A stretch of DNA of 64,000 bases from Turneriella parva DSM 21527 (GTDB lineage: Bacteria; Spirochaetota; Leptospiria; Turneriellales; Turneriellaceae): the NCBI RefSeq assembly GCF_000266885.1, contig NC_018020.1, positions 1,612,001 to 1,676,000 on the forward strand, in the 5' to 3' direction. The stretch's first letter is position 1, and each line of letters opens with the position of its first letter. Of the stretch, positions 9,412 through 18,389 are shown in pieces. Below the pieces are notes generated by a model, which ran no database searches, was not told the origin of the DNA, and saw nothing but the letters and a program-made list of their open reading frames with translations. The translations under genes and the position numbers were made by a program.

Positions 9412-10995
9412 TTAATAAGCAGTCATCTTTGATTGTGGCAGCCAGATTATGAGTCTCTTGTGATACTTGTATTCGGGTTCTCTAATGAAATAGAGAGTGG
9501 CCGGGAGCAATGCGGCCGGCCAGGTCACATGCTGATCAAGCCAACGCACATAACTTAATTTCTGAAAGTTGAAGAATTCTTCAATTTGCTCTGGCGAGCC
9601 GTCGCTGACGACAATGGCTTCGGGATTCGCGGTTAACCAGCGGCGCAACCTGAAGAGATAACTATCTTCGCCGCAGCAGGGATAAAAGATATTCTGGTTA
9701 CGGTAATTCAGCTCACTCCCCGCATACCAAATCTCGCCGACCGTAAGGACTGGATCATTCACTACAAAAACGACAGGCTTGGTCTTCGGCATAGTTTCCG
9801 GGAGCTTGAACAGGTGGACATTTTCGCGTTTGTAAAAGTGATTGGGCATAACCAACTGGCTAAAATTCCATGTTATCAAGAAAATGGCTAAGATCCAGGC
9901 TAAGGTCATCAAGCCTGCGTGCAGCTTGCGGAGCGTAAATGCCACAAGCAGGCATAGCAGCGGCGACAAAAAAATCCAGCTGTATATGGCATTCGCCCGC
10001 GTACCGGCGATAGCCAAGGCAATCGGCCATCCGAACAGCATGAAGAGGCAAAAGATCTTAATCGGAATTTGGACATTGCTGTAAAAAAATCTCCAAGCGG
10101 CTACACCGATGCCCATAAAGAACGGAACCGCAAACCAGTTCATTACGGGAATGGTTGCCGGAATGAAGATAAAGCCGTGAAATATAGTTTGCATTGCTGC
10201 CCAAAGCCATGTGAATCCCCCAAAACGCTCATAATCGAGATGTGCATATATGAAGAAAGTTCGTAGAAAATCCGACGGATGTTCAATTTGCAGTACGAAA
10301 AATGGTACAACAAAGTACACAATGCCGATAACGAACAATGCTCCTGCGCAAACTAAAAGCAGGTGCCGCCATTCGTTCTTTCGTACGAAGCCCAGCAGCA
10401 CTACCAGGCAGACAGAATAGGAAAGCGCCGCAGTGTGGTAGCATACGGCAACGCACAATAAGAATGCCCCCACGTATAATCTCCTTTTAGTCCCGGACAA
10501 TGCAAAAGCGAAAACCTGCCACGTGCCTGCCAGGGATAGCGCCAGTGAGGGCATGTGCCATTCGCCGGAAAAAACAGCCAACAACGATGAGTGCGTCGTA
10601 AGAAATAGTGCCGTTGCCGCGTTTGACACACCCTTTGAGAATCGCATTTGCAGAGCGAGGAGATAAACAAATACCGCTGCAGCCAGAGTTGAGAAAATAT
10701 TGGTAAAGCGTATCCAACTTAGTGCGGGGACCTTAAACCAGTCGAATGCAATGCCTGCCAGAACATGACCGAGGGGGTGGTTTGGGTGATAGCGTCCGAA
10801 ATCCGGCAGGTATTCACCTTGAGCCAGAGCGAAAGTGGTGGATAGGTTGTAATATTTCTCAATGGCAGCAGCGTACGAGTAGGCTTCCATTGATTGCAGC
10901 TGGAAGGGGAAGGCGACAAACAAGACCAGAGCCACGGCAAGCACCAGAATCAGATGCCTATGATCGCGGACGATTAGAATCATGGAGAAAATCAA
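9412..10995 (-). CDS. GT-C membrane glycosyltransferase (copy B)
   Basis: A 527-residue polytopic membrane protein with about ten or more hydrophobic segments. After the first segment comes a loop with SMEAYSYAAAIE and GRYHPNHPLGHVLAG, where GT-C enzymes (ArnT, PMT and GT39-like) carry a catalytic acidic residue; E37 is the candidate. Such enzymes transfer a sugar from a polyprenyl-phosphate donor to lipid, polysaccharide or protein on the outer face of the membrane. The C-terminal 120 residues are soluble. It starts one base from the GNAT gene at 10996 and is paralogous to 12401-13993. Acceptor and sugar cannot be read from the sequence. Confidence 0.82.
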   Translation of the reverse strand: MIFSMILIVRDHRHLILVLAVALVLFVAFPFQLQSMEAYSYAAAIEKYYNLSTTFALAQGEYLPDFGRYHPNHPLGHVLAGIAFDWFKVPALSWIRFTNIFSTLAAAVFVYLLALQMRFSKGVSNAATALFLTTHSSLLAVFSGEWHMPSLALSLAGTWQVFAFALSGTKRRLYVGAFLLCVAVCYHTAALSYSVCLVVLLGFVRKNEWRHLLLVCAGALFVIGIVYFVVPFFVLQIEHPSDFLRTFFIYAHLDYERFGGFTWLWAAMQTIFHGFIFIPATIPVMNWFAVPFFMGIGVAAWRFFYSNVQIPIKIFCLFMLFGWPIALAIAGTRANAIYSWIFLSPLLCLLVAFTLRKLHAGLMTLAWILAIFLITWNFSQLVMPNHFYKRENVHLFKLPETMPKTKPVVFVVNDPVLTVGEIWYAGSELNYRNQNIFYPCCGEDSYLFRLRRWLTANPEAIVVSDGSPEQIEEFFNFQKLSYVRWLDQHVTWPAALLPATLYFIREPEYKYHKRLIIWLPQSKMTAY

Positions 10996-11664
10996 CTAAG
11001 TGGCAGCATTCGCGTAACTGGCGAGGAGCCGATTCACAATATCGTAGTTTAGCGATCCTGGCGACCCAAAGACGCGCAGTTCGTGTTCGGCCTTATTCTT
11101 GATGGCACGTTTGATGAAATTCATGAGCGAATCCCGTTTCCGCAGGTACGTCTCTCTGCTAATTGAAATGAGGAAAGAGTCGCCATCTTTTTCTTCCAGA
11201 TCGAAGCCGAAAAACGTGTACATTTTAATCCCAGCCGTGTTATCCTTAAGCACTATCGATTCAATTCGATTCACCTCGCAGTGGTAGCTGGCAAAATCAA
11301 GTGCCAGCAAAGCCGCAAATACGGGTATTCTAGTCGAGATATAATCATCATCCCAGAAGAATAAGCCACAGGTGCTGCTAGCCCGATTCTCAGGTATATC
11401 ACGCAGGTACACAACACCAATGCGCTTTTCCTCATGGATGACAACAAATACATAGTGCTCTTTTCGGTTCATTTCATCGAACCATTTATCCTGTTCAGCT
11501 TCAGAAATAATCTTGCGGTACACATGGTTCTCTCGGACAAAGTCCTTATTGCGCCCGAGTCGTACTACTTCTTTGTCATTTTCGACCATTCGGCGAAGCT
11601 CGATTCCGAATTGTCGCAGCGTCAGCGGCTCATACCTCCGTTCCTGCTCATTTGGTGTTGGCAT
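10996..11664 (-). CDS. GNAT-family N-acetyltransferase (copy B)
   Basis: A 222-residue protein with the layout of GNAT sugar-amine acetyltransferases: an early HVYRKIIS segment, a central beta core (YVFVVIHEEKRIGVVYLRD), and a late segment DNTAGIKMYTFFGFDLEE typical of acetyl-CoA-binding GNATs such as those acting on aminosugars. A basic helical tail follows. It abuts the GT-C gene (10995/10996) in a probable operon. Its paralogue is at 15097-15741. It may acetylate an amino sugar before or after lipid-linked transfer, which is inference from its neighbours. Confidence 0.8.
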   Translation of the reverse strand: MPTPNEQERRYEPLTLRQFGIELRRMVENDKEVVRLGRNKDFVRENHVYRKIISEAEQDKWFDEMNRKEHYVFVVIHEEKRIGVVYLRDIPENRASSTCGLFFWDDDYISTRIPVFAALLALDFASYHCEVNRIESIVLKDNTAGIKMYTFFGFDLEEKDGDSFLISISRETYLRKRDSLMNFIKRAIKNKAEHELRVFGSPGSLNYDIVNRLLASYANAAT

Positions 11665-11714
11665 GCTTATCTCGAGGCCAGCATCTGATGTTCCGATGCC
11701 CTTGACAATCTATA

Positions 11715-12398
11715 TTATCGAAATCGGCTGAAAAATAGTGCCAAAAACAACGTTAAGAGCTTCGCAAAGGAGTAACTTGTGCTTGCTGTAGATGAATTTT
11801 CGGAAGGATGAATTTCTATCTCAATGTATGTGTTGGCCAATCTAAGTAATTCCAGTTTCAAAAGGCGGACAGGCTTCGCATCTGACCGGCGTTCTTCAAT
11901 CAAGCGGCGATGGGCCGCGGCAATGCCACACCCAAAGTCGGAAATTTTGAAGGGGTAAAGTTGACGAAAGGTCATAGTAGCGATTCGGGAACCGACACCG
12001 CGCCACCAGCTGCGGCGAAGATTTTTAGGTCTTTTGCCCATTACGAATTCATAACCTTTTCGAGTCATGATCGCCATCTCCTTAAGATCTGCGAGCGCGC
12101 AAGGGAGATCGGCGTCGACAGCCAGAATGATTTCCTCTCGTGCGAGGAAGGCCCCATCAGCTATTGTCTGCTGTTGGCCTTGGTTATGTTTATGCATGAG
12201 TAAACGGATGTTCGGATTGTCAGATGCAGCGGCGATAAGGATCTTCGGTGACTCATCAGTGCTGTCGTCATCCACAAGAATCAACTCATAGTTTGCGAAC
12301 TCTCGGGACAGGTAATGGGTAAGCGCTGAGAGTGTCTTCGGCAATACCCTGGCGTTGTTAAAGACCGGCATGATTACAGATAGGCCGAAAAGCTCCAT
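11715..12398 (-). CDS. GT2 glycosyltransferase, DPM1-like (copy A)
   Basis: A 227-residue family 2 glycosyltransferase with acidic motifs D43/D44/D45 (VDDDS) and DxD D95/D97 (VDADLPC). It has the same length and layout as the copy at 8725-9408, including the conserved NPNIRLL and DFGC segments. It starts 2 bases after the stop of the GT-C gene at 12401. The likely role is charging a polyprenyl phosphate with a sugar for that GT-C partner. Two diverged copies next to two GT-C copies suggest two different sugars or acceptors. Confidence 0.88.
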   Translation of the reverse strand: MELFGLSVIMPVFNNARVLPKTLSALTHYLSREFANYELILVDDDSTDESPKILIAAASDNPNIRLLMHKHNQGQQQTIADGAFLAREEIILAVDADLPCALADLKEMAIMTRKGYEFVMGKRPKNLRRSWWRGVGSRIATMTFRQLYPFKISDFGCGIAAAHRRLIEERRSDAKPVRLLKLELLRLANTYIEIEIHPSENSSTASTSYSFAKLLTLFLALFFSRFR

Positions 12399-12400
12399 GA

Positions 12401-13993
12401 TTAATAACGGACTAAATTCTCAGGAACCCAAATAATCAATTTTTTCTCATTCCACGGAGATGCGATGTGTTGCACGTACAGCGTCGACGGGACTAGATCC
12501 AGAGGCCACTTTGCTCGGCGATCGATCCAACGTACATAATGCAATCCTTCGCTTCGCAGCAAATTTTCCAAACCGAATTCATTGCCGTCGCTCACAAGGA
12601 CAAATCCCGGATTCTTCCTAGTCCAATTCTTTAGTCGGGAAAAGTAATTATTTTCTCCGCAGCAAGGAAAGAAATGCATCTGGTTGCGGAATCCCAATTC
12701 GCTACCCGCAAACCAGATTTCAGGATCGGTAAACACCGGCGAGTTCTCGACAAATGCCACTGGTACACTTGTTGGCGCCGCCGGGGGTAGACCAAAAAAA
12801 AATATGTTATCCCGCCTTTGCAGGCTGTTAGGCAGTAGCGCGAAAACCAAGTTGCAAATAAGCAGGCAGCCAGGGATAAAAGACAGGTAGGTTTTGGCTC
12901 GCCGGTGAAGATCAGCTATCGCCTTAACGGCGACTAGGATAAAGAATGGCAGCAGAAAAAGCCAGCCCAACAGGGCATCGGGGCGTGCCGAAAAGGCCAC
13001 GTACAGCGCAATCCAAGGGCCTGGCATGAGTAAGATTATGGCCTTAAGATGCCGCTGGATTTGGGCCCGGTAAAATCTCGAAAAGGCAAGGCAAATTATT
13101 AGAATGAGCAAACCTGCGTATAACTCTGTTCCTTTGAACCCCGCGGGTGTAAAGATGACTGATTGCAAAAGCGTTCGGGCGGCGACGCTCAACCATACAA
13201 AGCCCTCATACCGGGTAATGGGGAGATACTTGTAGATCAGAAAAGTTCGGAGAAACTCTTCAGCGGAGCGAAAACCAAATAGAATGAATGGTATTACAAA
13301 ATAGACAAGTAGTAGGATAATAAAGATCAATAAACCGGCAATTAAGATTTCCCGCCACCGCTCGTGTATTGGTCGTACGAAGAGGAGCACGATACCGACC
13401 GGGATCATGAAATAGGAAGCTCCCAAATGATATGATGCGCCGAACGCCATCAGTAAGGCCGCGGCATAGAGATTCCTTTTCCTTCCCTCTACCACGTAGG
13501 TGAAAGCCTGCCAAACGCCTCCAAGGCTCAAGGCCAGGGCGGGCATGTGCCATTCGCCGGAAAAAATCGTAAATAGCCCGCAGTATGTAGACAGAAAAAG
13601 TGCAACAGTCGTAGCAGAAAGGCCTCTGGAAAATCGCAATTGTAAGAGTATGAGGTAAAAGAACAGGCTTCCAACTAGAGAAGCGGTCATGTTCATGAAC
13701 CGCATCCACGCCATGGCTGGTATGTGTAGCCAGTCGTAGGCCCAACCGGCAAGTACATGGCCTAACGGATGGTTTGGGTGGTAGCGGCCAAAATCCGGTA
13801 GGTTTTCGCCCTGAGCCAGCGAAAAACCAATAGAGTCCTTATAGTACCGCTCAATTGCTGCAGCATAGTTATAGGGCTCAATGGATTGAAGCTGTAGGGG
13901 AAACGCCAAATAAAGCGCCAGTACTATCGCCAGCACAATTGTGAGATGTCGGTGATCGCGGACGACAGATATCACCAGTTTAGCGTTGGTCAC
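12401..13993 (-). CDS. GT-C membrane glycosyltransferase (copy A)
   Basis: A 530-residue polytopic protein with the same signature loop as copy B (SIEPYNYAAAIE, then GRYHPNHPLGHVLAG) and the conserved FSGEWHMPALALS segment. The candidate catalytic acid is the Glu in SIEPY. It should act on the outer face of the inner membrane with a polyprenyl-linked sugar. Its start at 13993 faces the methyltransferase gene on the plus strand across a short divergent promoter region (13994-14059). The last 130 residues form a soluble domain with PCCGENNYF, matching PCCGEDSYL in copy B. Confidence 0.82.
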   Translation of the reverse strand: MTNAKLVISVVRDHRHLTIVLAIVLALYLAFPLQLQSIEPYNYAAAIERYYKDSIGFSLAQGENLPDFGRYHPNHPLGHVLAGWAYDWLHIPAMAWMRFMNMTASLVGSLFFYLILLQLRFSRGLSATTVALFLSTYCGLFTIFSGEWHMPALALSLGGVWQAFTYVVEGRKRNLYAAALLMAFGASYHLGASYFMIPVGIVLLFVRPIHERWREILIAGLLIFIILLLVYFVIPFILFGFRSAEEFLRTFLIYKYLPITRYEGFVWLSVAARTLLQSVIFTPAGFKGTELYAGLLILIICLAFSRFYRAQIQRHLKAIILLMPGPWIALYVAFSARPDALLGWLFLLPFFILVAVKAIADLHRRAKTYLSFIPGCLLICNLVFALLPNSLQRRDNIFFFGLPPAAPTSVPVAFVENSPVFTDPEIWFAGSELGFRNQMHFFPCCGENNYFSRLKNWTRKNPGFVLVSDGNEFGLENLLRSEGLHYVRWIDRRAKWPLDLVPSTLYVQHIASPWNEKKLIIWVPENLVRY

Positions 13994-14059
13994 ACCACCC
14001 GACAGCTTATCGGGACGGCCTTGTCAACGTATGTTTACAGGAGAACAAGCAGTAGACTC

Positions 14060-15067
14060 ATGGCACAAGGCCTACAATTGCCAAGGAGTAATTTTATTCT
14101 CAATATGCGAAATGCCAGAACCCGTAACATTCCCTGCAATCACCGGAGCAAGCATCTGGAAGAGAATGAAGTGTACGATGCCCGGGCCCACTGTCCAATT
14201 TGCCTTTACTCGGGAAAGAGGATTCAAGGTATTCGGCTACAGTCCAACCCCATAATTCATCTCTTGCACTGCCCTGCTTGTGGTGGGCGTTCGGCGGCAT
14301 GGATGCCCCGACCTGAAGTTCTGCAAAACTACTATTCCGGTTATTTCGATTCGAGTGCAGCGGCGGGGGAAAGCGATGCCGTTTGTGTGACATTCCAGGG
14401 AATCGAGCGTTTCGCCTGCCATCTGATCAGGGCCATGCCTCTAGCAGCAGGCACTTCGCCAGTGCGCATTCTCGATTATGGTGGCGGCGATGGGTCTTTG
14501 GCGCTGGCGATAGCGAAATATCTGGGTAAGCGGCCTGTTTCGATCACGCTGGTTGACTACCAAGAACCTCGGGCGATGCCTGTGCCGGAGCATGTGCAGG
14601 TGGTGCACCTTACAGAACTAAGTCAGGTTCAGGAAAAGGATCCAGGACGGAAGTTTGATATCGTGCTCGCCTCGGCAGTTACAGAGCATATTCCCGAGCT
14701 GAACGGGGTTCTAAACTTGCTATTCGGCATGATAGAGCCGGGTGGCTACTTCTACGCCAGAACCCCCTACATGAGTAATCTCATCGCTTACCTGCGATTC
14801 ATCGACTTTGTGTACCCGGCCCATGTGCACGACCTGGGGGCATCGTTCTGGAACCGAATAACCAAGACTTTCCACTTGAATGCGGATATCATCGTTTCCC
14901 GTCCTTCCATTGTGGAATCGGAATGGCGCAAGGCATTTATAAGGACCCTCGTAGCCTATACTCTCAAATTTCCGGCGCACATCGAGGGGAAAATCGCACC
15001 GCATCGGGTCGATCGGTGGTGGAACCTGGTCGGGGGGTGGGAAGTCGTGTTGCGCACGCGCCAGTGA
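14060..15067 (+). CDS. Class I SAM methyltransferase with N-terminal zinc finger
   Basis: About 335 residues from the ATG at 14060. Two cysteine pairs (CPIC at about 45-48 and CPACGG at about 71-75) probably bind zinc, followed by a Rossmann methyltransferase domain with motif I ILDYGGGDGS (about 137-146) and the later segments FDIVLASAVTEHI and EPGGYFYARTP. This layout is common in sugar or glycolipid methyltransferases. The start is uncertain: ATG 14060 (AGGAGA at 14039-14044) and ATG 14105 (AGGAG at 14084-14088) both have rather distant Shine-Dalgarno sequences, and the open frame extends to 13946 over the divergent gene. It is the only plus-strand gene among the minus-strand sugar genes. 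Confidence 0.85.
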   Translation: MAQGLQLPRSNFILNMRNARTRNIPCNHRSKHLEENEVYDARAHCPICLYSGKRIQGIRLQSNPIIHLLHCPACGGRSAAWMPRPEVLQNYYSGYFDSSAAAGESDAVCVTFQGIERFACHLIRAMPLAAGTSPVRILDYGGGDGSLALAIAKYLGKRPVSITLVDYQEPRAMPVPEHVQVVHLTELSQVQEKDPGRKFDIVLASAVTEHIPELNGVLNLLFGMIEPGGYFYARTPYMSNLIAYLRFIDFVYPAHVHDLGASFWNRITKTFHLNADIIVSRPSIVESEWRKAFIRTLVAYTLKFPAHIEGKIAPHRVDRWWNLVGGWEVVLRTRQ

Positions 15068-15096
15068 GTGCGCCCTTACGCATTGGGCCACGAAAA

Positions 15097-15741
15097 TCAA
15101 CCAGGCAGTAACGAATTTATTACCGGAAGATTGAGTGCGCTCTTGGTGCCGCCGATTTTCAACTCCTGCTCTTCCCTCTTTTTGGCTGCGCGGCAGGCGA
15201 ATGCCCTGAGGCGGTCTCTGTTCGCCATGTAAGTCTTCTTGTCCATAGTGATATTATAAGATTCGCTATCTCGCTCAGTGAACTCGAATCCAAAAAATTG
15301 ATTCATCTTGATCGCCGCAGAATTGCTTTTGAGTACCACGGATTCCGTGCCGGAGATTCCAACGTTATAGAAAAAGAAATCCAGCGCAATGAGAATACTT
15401 AGAATCGGAACCTTGGTTCCGATGTAGTCCTCGTCCCATATGAACGCGCCGCATCGGGGCACCATTCGATCCGGAAGGAAATCTTTGACTATGACAATAC
15501 CAACATCCCGGTCATGGTAATGAATAATTAATATATAGTGTAACGGCGACGATACTTCTCTAAACCAGGTCTCGTGCTGCTCAATCGATATGATTTCACG
15601 GTAAACATGATTGTTCCGAACAAACTCCTTATTTCTGCCGACACGTACCATTTCTTTATCAGCTTCGGTCATGCGCCGCAGTTGAATACCGTACTGCGTT
15701 AGAGTCAGCGGCTCGTATTCGGAAGTCTCATCCATCTGCAT
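15097..15741 (-). CDS. GNAT-family N-acetyltransferase (copy A)
   Basis: A 214-residue paralogue of the protein at 10996-11664, sharing EYEPLTLTQYG near the start, GRNKEFVRNNHVYREIIS, an IWDEDYIGTKVPI segment and the acetyl-CoA-binding region SNSAAIKMNQFFGFEF. Unlike copy B it is cut off from its GT-C and GT2 partners by the convergent methyltransferase gene (ends 15067). It starts 39 bases from the divergent membrane-protein gene at 15781. It probably acetylates an aminosugar, with the substrate unknown. Confidence 0.8.
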   Translation of the reverse strand: MQMDETSEYEPLTLTQYGIQLRRMTEADKEMVRVGRNKEFVRNNHVYREIISIEQHETWFREVSSPLHYILIIHYHDRDVGIVIVKDFLPDRMVPRCGAFIWDEDYIGTKVPILSILIALDFFFYNVGISGTESVVLKSNSAAIKMNQFFGFEFTERDSESYNITMDKKTYMANRDRLRAFACRAAKKREEQELKIGGTKSALNLPVINSLLPG

Positions 15742-15780
15742 ACAAATTAGAATGCTTACCCAAGAAATACGGAGTCAAGA

Positions 15781-16758
15781 TTGTTTTCAACTGTTCACTA
15801 TAACCTTGTTGACGGATTATCGCATGAAAGTCATGTTGGGCGCATGGGGGCAAAGAATTTTGATCATTTTTTGGCGGAATTCAGCTACCCCGTTCGCTTT
15901 TTTTTCATTCTAACCATCGGCACACTTTGCTGGGTAGAGCCTTTCTTTCTGCCGGAAAACAGCATAGGCGGTGTGACGGCAATCGTCGCGCAAGGCCATT
16001 TTTTGTTGGGGTACCTGTACCAGTACAAAGCTGGAAAAATGAATCAGGCCTACGCCATGCTTTATTTGCCGGTCGCCGTACTCTTGTTTGGCGCCAGCAT
16101 TTTCTTACCAGTGGAGCGGCTCATCTATGTGCTCGCGGCAACTTATTTTCTGGTGCACTATTTTTATGATGAGCGGTATCTGCTGAAGGAAAGAGCTGAA
16201 TTCTCTGGCTGGAAAATCACGTTGCCGACCATTGCCGTACTTTTCGCCGAAACACTCTACCGTTATGCTGGTCTGCGGTATGCTTTGTTGCTACAACTGG
16301 CGTTCGTCGTTAGCGCCGCCTATATGCTCTGGCTAATCCTATCGGAGATTCTCCGGATACACCGCCTTTCAGCCCGTAATTGGTACTTTTTGGCAACCTT
16401 CTGCATCGCGGCAACGTTGACGCTTTCTGGTAAGGCAGCTCCTGGTTCCCTTAACCCGAATGCGTTGAATTTTCTGATCTTGATGCACTGTGCCAACTGG
16501 TATTGGCGTTACGTCGAGAAATTTTCTGCAGATCGCAAATTGCTCCGCAGATTTTCTGTCGAAACGGTGATCATAAATCTATTTCTGGGTGTCCTGATGT
16601 TTTTCCGCTTTCACTCATCTTATTCAGTTTTTGTGTCAGCCTTGGCGGGAGTCCTCTTTGTGCATCCGTATTTTCAGGTATGGTCGCTCTTGCACTTTGT
16701 GGTAACATACAGACCTGCGGACAACATGAACTGGATACCCATGCGAGCCAGCGCATGA
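15781..16758 (+). CDS. Polytopic membrane protein, unrecognised (325 aa)
   Basis: Eight or more hydrophobic segments fill the protein from about residue 38. Histidines and aromatic residues lie at membrane borders (QGHFLLGYLYQY, FLVHYFYDERY, MHCANWYWRYVE, LLHFVVTY), a pattern seen in membrane oxidases, hydroxylases and Brp/Blh-type enzymes, but I cannot assign one. A TTG start at 15781 is favoured because GGAG (15771-15774) sits six bases upstream; an ATG at 15844 is the alternative. It heads a plus-strand run with UbiA (16782) and two hydroxylases, so a role in lipid synthesis or modification is likely by context only. Confidence 0.7.
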   Translation: MFSTVHYNLVDGLSHESHVGRMGAKNFDHFLAEFSYPVRFFFILTIGTLCWVEPFFLPENSIGGVTAIVAQGHFLLGYLYQYKAGKMNQAYAMLYLPVAVLLFGASIFLPVERLIYVLAATYFLVHYFYDERYLLKERAEFSGWKITLPTIAVLFAETLYRYAGLRYALLLQLAFVVSAAYMLWLILSEILRIHRLSARNWYFLATFCIAATLTLSGKAAPGSLNPNALNFLILMHCANWYWRYVEKFSADRKLLRRFSVETVIINLFLGVLMFFRFHSSYSVFVSALAGVLFVHPYFQVWSLLHFVVTYRPADNMNWIPMRASA

Positions 16759-16781
16759 GCTCGGCTGTTCAGTATTGATCG

Positions 16782-17612
16782 ATGAGTACCTTAGTAATAC
16801 GCACCTGGAAATTGTTTCATCGCCTGAAAATTCCGTTCACATTGATATACTTTTCAGTCAATTTTGGCTTTCTCACGCGCTATAGGTTTGAAGGGAATAT
16901 ATGGCTGCTACTCGCGGCGTTCACGATTCAAAATTTCGCAATGCATTGGTTCAACAATTTGTTTGATTCAATTGAAGATGAAATAACGGGGCAGCGTACT
17001 GTCTTCTCCAGGCCATCTCTCGTATTGCTGCTGGCAGTGGCAGCGACTTTATTATCGTCTTGGATGGTCTGGTATTTCGGATTCAGCCTGCTATGCTTCA
17101 CGGTTCTGTTCGCGTTGATGTTCCTATACAGCGCACCTATTGGGTCTTGGCGAATCAAAAAGATACTGTATCTGAAAAATATCACAGGTAGTCTTTTCTG
17201 GTGGTATATTCCCTTCACATTGATAACCGCATCGCATACGACCGCCGGTTTCAGACAGGTGTTCATGGAGAACCTTGTCTTGCTCGCCATTTTTATGCCG
17301 TTCGAGCCGCTTTGGGATATTAAGGATATGGAGGGCGACGAGGCTTCGGGGATCAAAACGATTCCCAATCAGTTTGGCCTGGCTGCTACAAAACTGCTGG
17401 TTGTATCAGCCTTTTTGCTACTGGCCGTGGTCAAGCTGAGCAATATCACGTATGTGATTTTTTTTCTGATTCCCCTGAGTATTCTGACAATACAGATAAC
17501 ACCTAAAAATAAACTGCTGATTTCACAATTTATCATGACTTTCGTTGCGTTTTACGGCTTAGCGGGGCATGTCCTCTTACCGACTCTTATCTTACCCATG
17601 TTGCGAAAATGA
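16782..17612 (+). CDS. UbiA-family prenyltransferase
   Basis: A 276-residue polytopic enzyme of the UbiA superfamily. The first aspartate-rich motif is NNLFDSIEDE (N58/N59, D62, E65, D66) and the second is DIKDMEGDE (D179, D182, E184, D186); together they bind the magnesium-diphosphate of the prenyl donor. Family members attach prenyl chains to aromatic or sugar-phosphate acceptors in the inner membrane. It is not clearly the housekeeping UbiA or MenA. The end overlaps the start of the hydroxylase gene at 17609 by four bases, so the two are translationally coupled, hinting that the product of one is modified by the other. Confidence 0.87.
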   Translation: MSTLVIRTWKLFHRLKIPFTLIYFSVNFGFLTRYRFEGNIWLLLAAFTIQNFAMHWFNNLFDSIEDEITGQRTVFSRPSLVLLLAVAATLLSSWMVWYFGFSLLCFTVLFALMFLYSAPIGSWRIKKILYLKNITGSLFWWYIPFTLITASHTTAGFRQVFMENLVLLAIFMPFEPLWDIKDMEGDEASGIKTIPNQFGLAATKLLVVSAFLLLAVVKLSNITYVIFFLIPLSILTIQITPKNKLLISQFIMTFVAFYGLAGHVLLPTLILPMLRK

Positions 17613-18289
17613 AAGGGCAGGGTATACTCTATCGCATCGTATCCTGGTGTGGTCAGCGATTTATCGCAGTTAGCGAATATGTCCTGCGAAGATACTCCAG
17701 CCCGGCTATCAAAGAACCCGGTTGGGTGGCAAATCTTTGTCTGTATACCGACACAATGCGTGCGGAGTTTCTGCAATTATTCGACGAAAACATTCGCGAA
17801 TATGGCATGATCTCGCCGGAGCAACGTCGTATTACCGGAGGAAACTCCTGGAAGATATTCATCCTCAAGGCTTACGGGCGCACATTTCGGGAAAATTGCC
17901 TCCAGGCAAAAGAGACCGCGCGTCTGTGTCTCAGTATACCTGAAATTACTTCGGCCGCTTTCTCCGTGTTGGAACATGGTACGCACATTACCCCTCACCG
18001 GGGCGTGTATGCCGGCGTACTGCGCTGCATCATTCCATTGATTGTCCCCGACGGCGACTGTGGCATTCGCGTCGGAGAAAGAGTGTACCGTTGGCAGGTC
18101 GGAAAACCAGTGCTGTTTGACGATACAATCGAACACGAGGCATGGAATCGCACCCAGGAAAGACGCGTTGCCCTGCTCATTGACTATGTTCAACCGCTGC
18201 CGCAGCCGCTTGCCGCGATCAATCGTTGCGTGATTTGGCTGATTGGCAGATCGCCGTTCATTGGTCGAATGTTGCGGGCGAGTATGTAA
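17609..18289 (+). CDS. Aspartyl/asparaginyl beta-hydroxylase family (LpxO-like), copy 1
   Basis: A 226-residue protein with both halves of the AspH/LpxO iron site: H130 in ITPHRGVYAGVLRC and H176 in FDDTIEHEAWN, with R131 positioned for 2-oxoglutarate. These enzymes are non-haem iron, 2-oxoglutarate dioxygenases; LpxO hydroxylates a lipid A acyl chain, others hydroxylate peptides. The amphipathic C-terminus (INRCVIWLIGRSPFIGRML) is like that of LpxO-type proteins and suggests membrane association. It is coupled to UbiA upstream and followed by a paralogue at 18390. A lipid substrate is inference. Confidence 0.85.
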   Translation: MKGQGILYRIVSWCGQRFIAVSEYVLRRYSSPAIKEPGWVANLCLYTDTMRAEFLQLFDENIREYGMISPEQRRITGGNSWKIFILKAYGRTFRENCLQAKETARLCLSIPEITSAAFSVLEHGTHITPHRGVYAGVLRCIIPLIVPDGDCGIRVGERVYRWQVGKPVLFDDTIEHEAWNRTQERRVALLIDYVQPLPQPLAAINRCVIWLIGRSPFIGRMLRASM

Positions 18290-18389
18290 GTATCCATCCT
18301 GGCCGCTATCATGAAGAAGTTGTGAACAGGATACGCAGGCGGCGTCCAAGTCAATTTGGGCGCGATATGACGTCGATTAGGGAGGTCGA

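Noticed and set aside
13260-13745. A 161-codon minus-strand frame inside the GT-C gene
   Set aside because: Shadow frame of the true GT-C coding sequence, with no start signal or domain.
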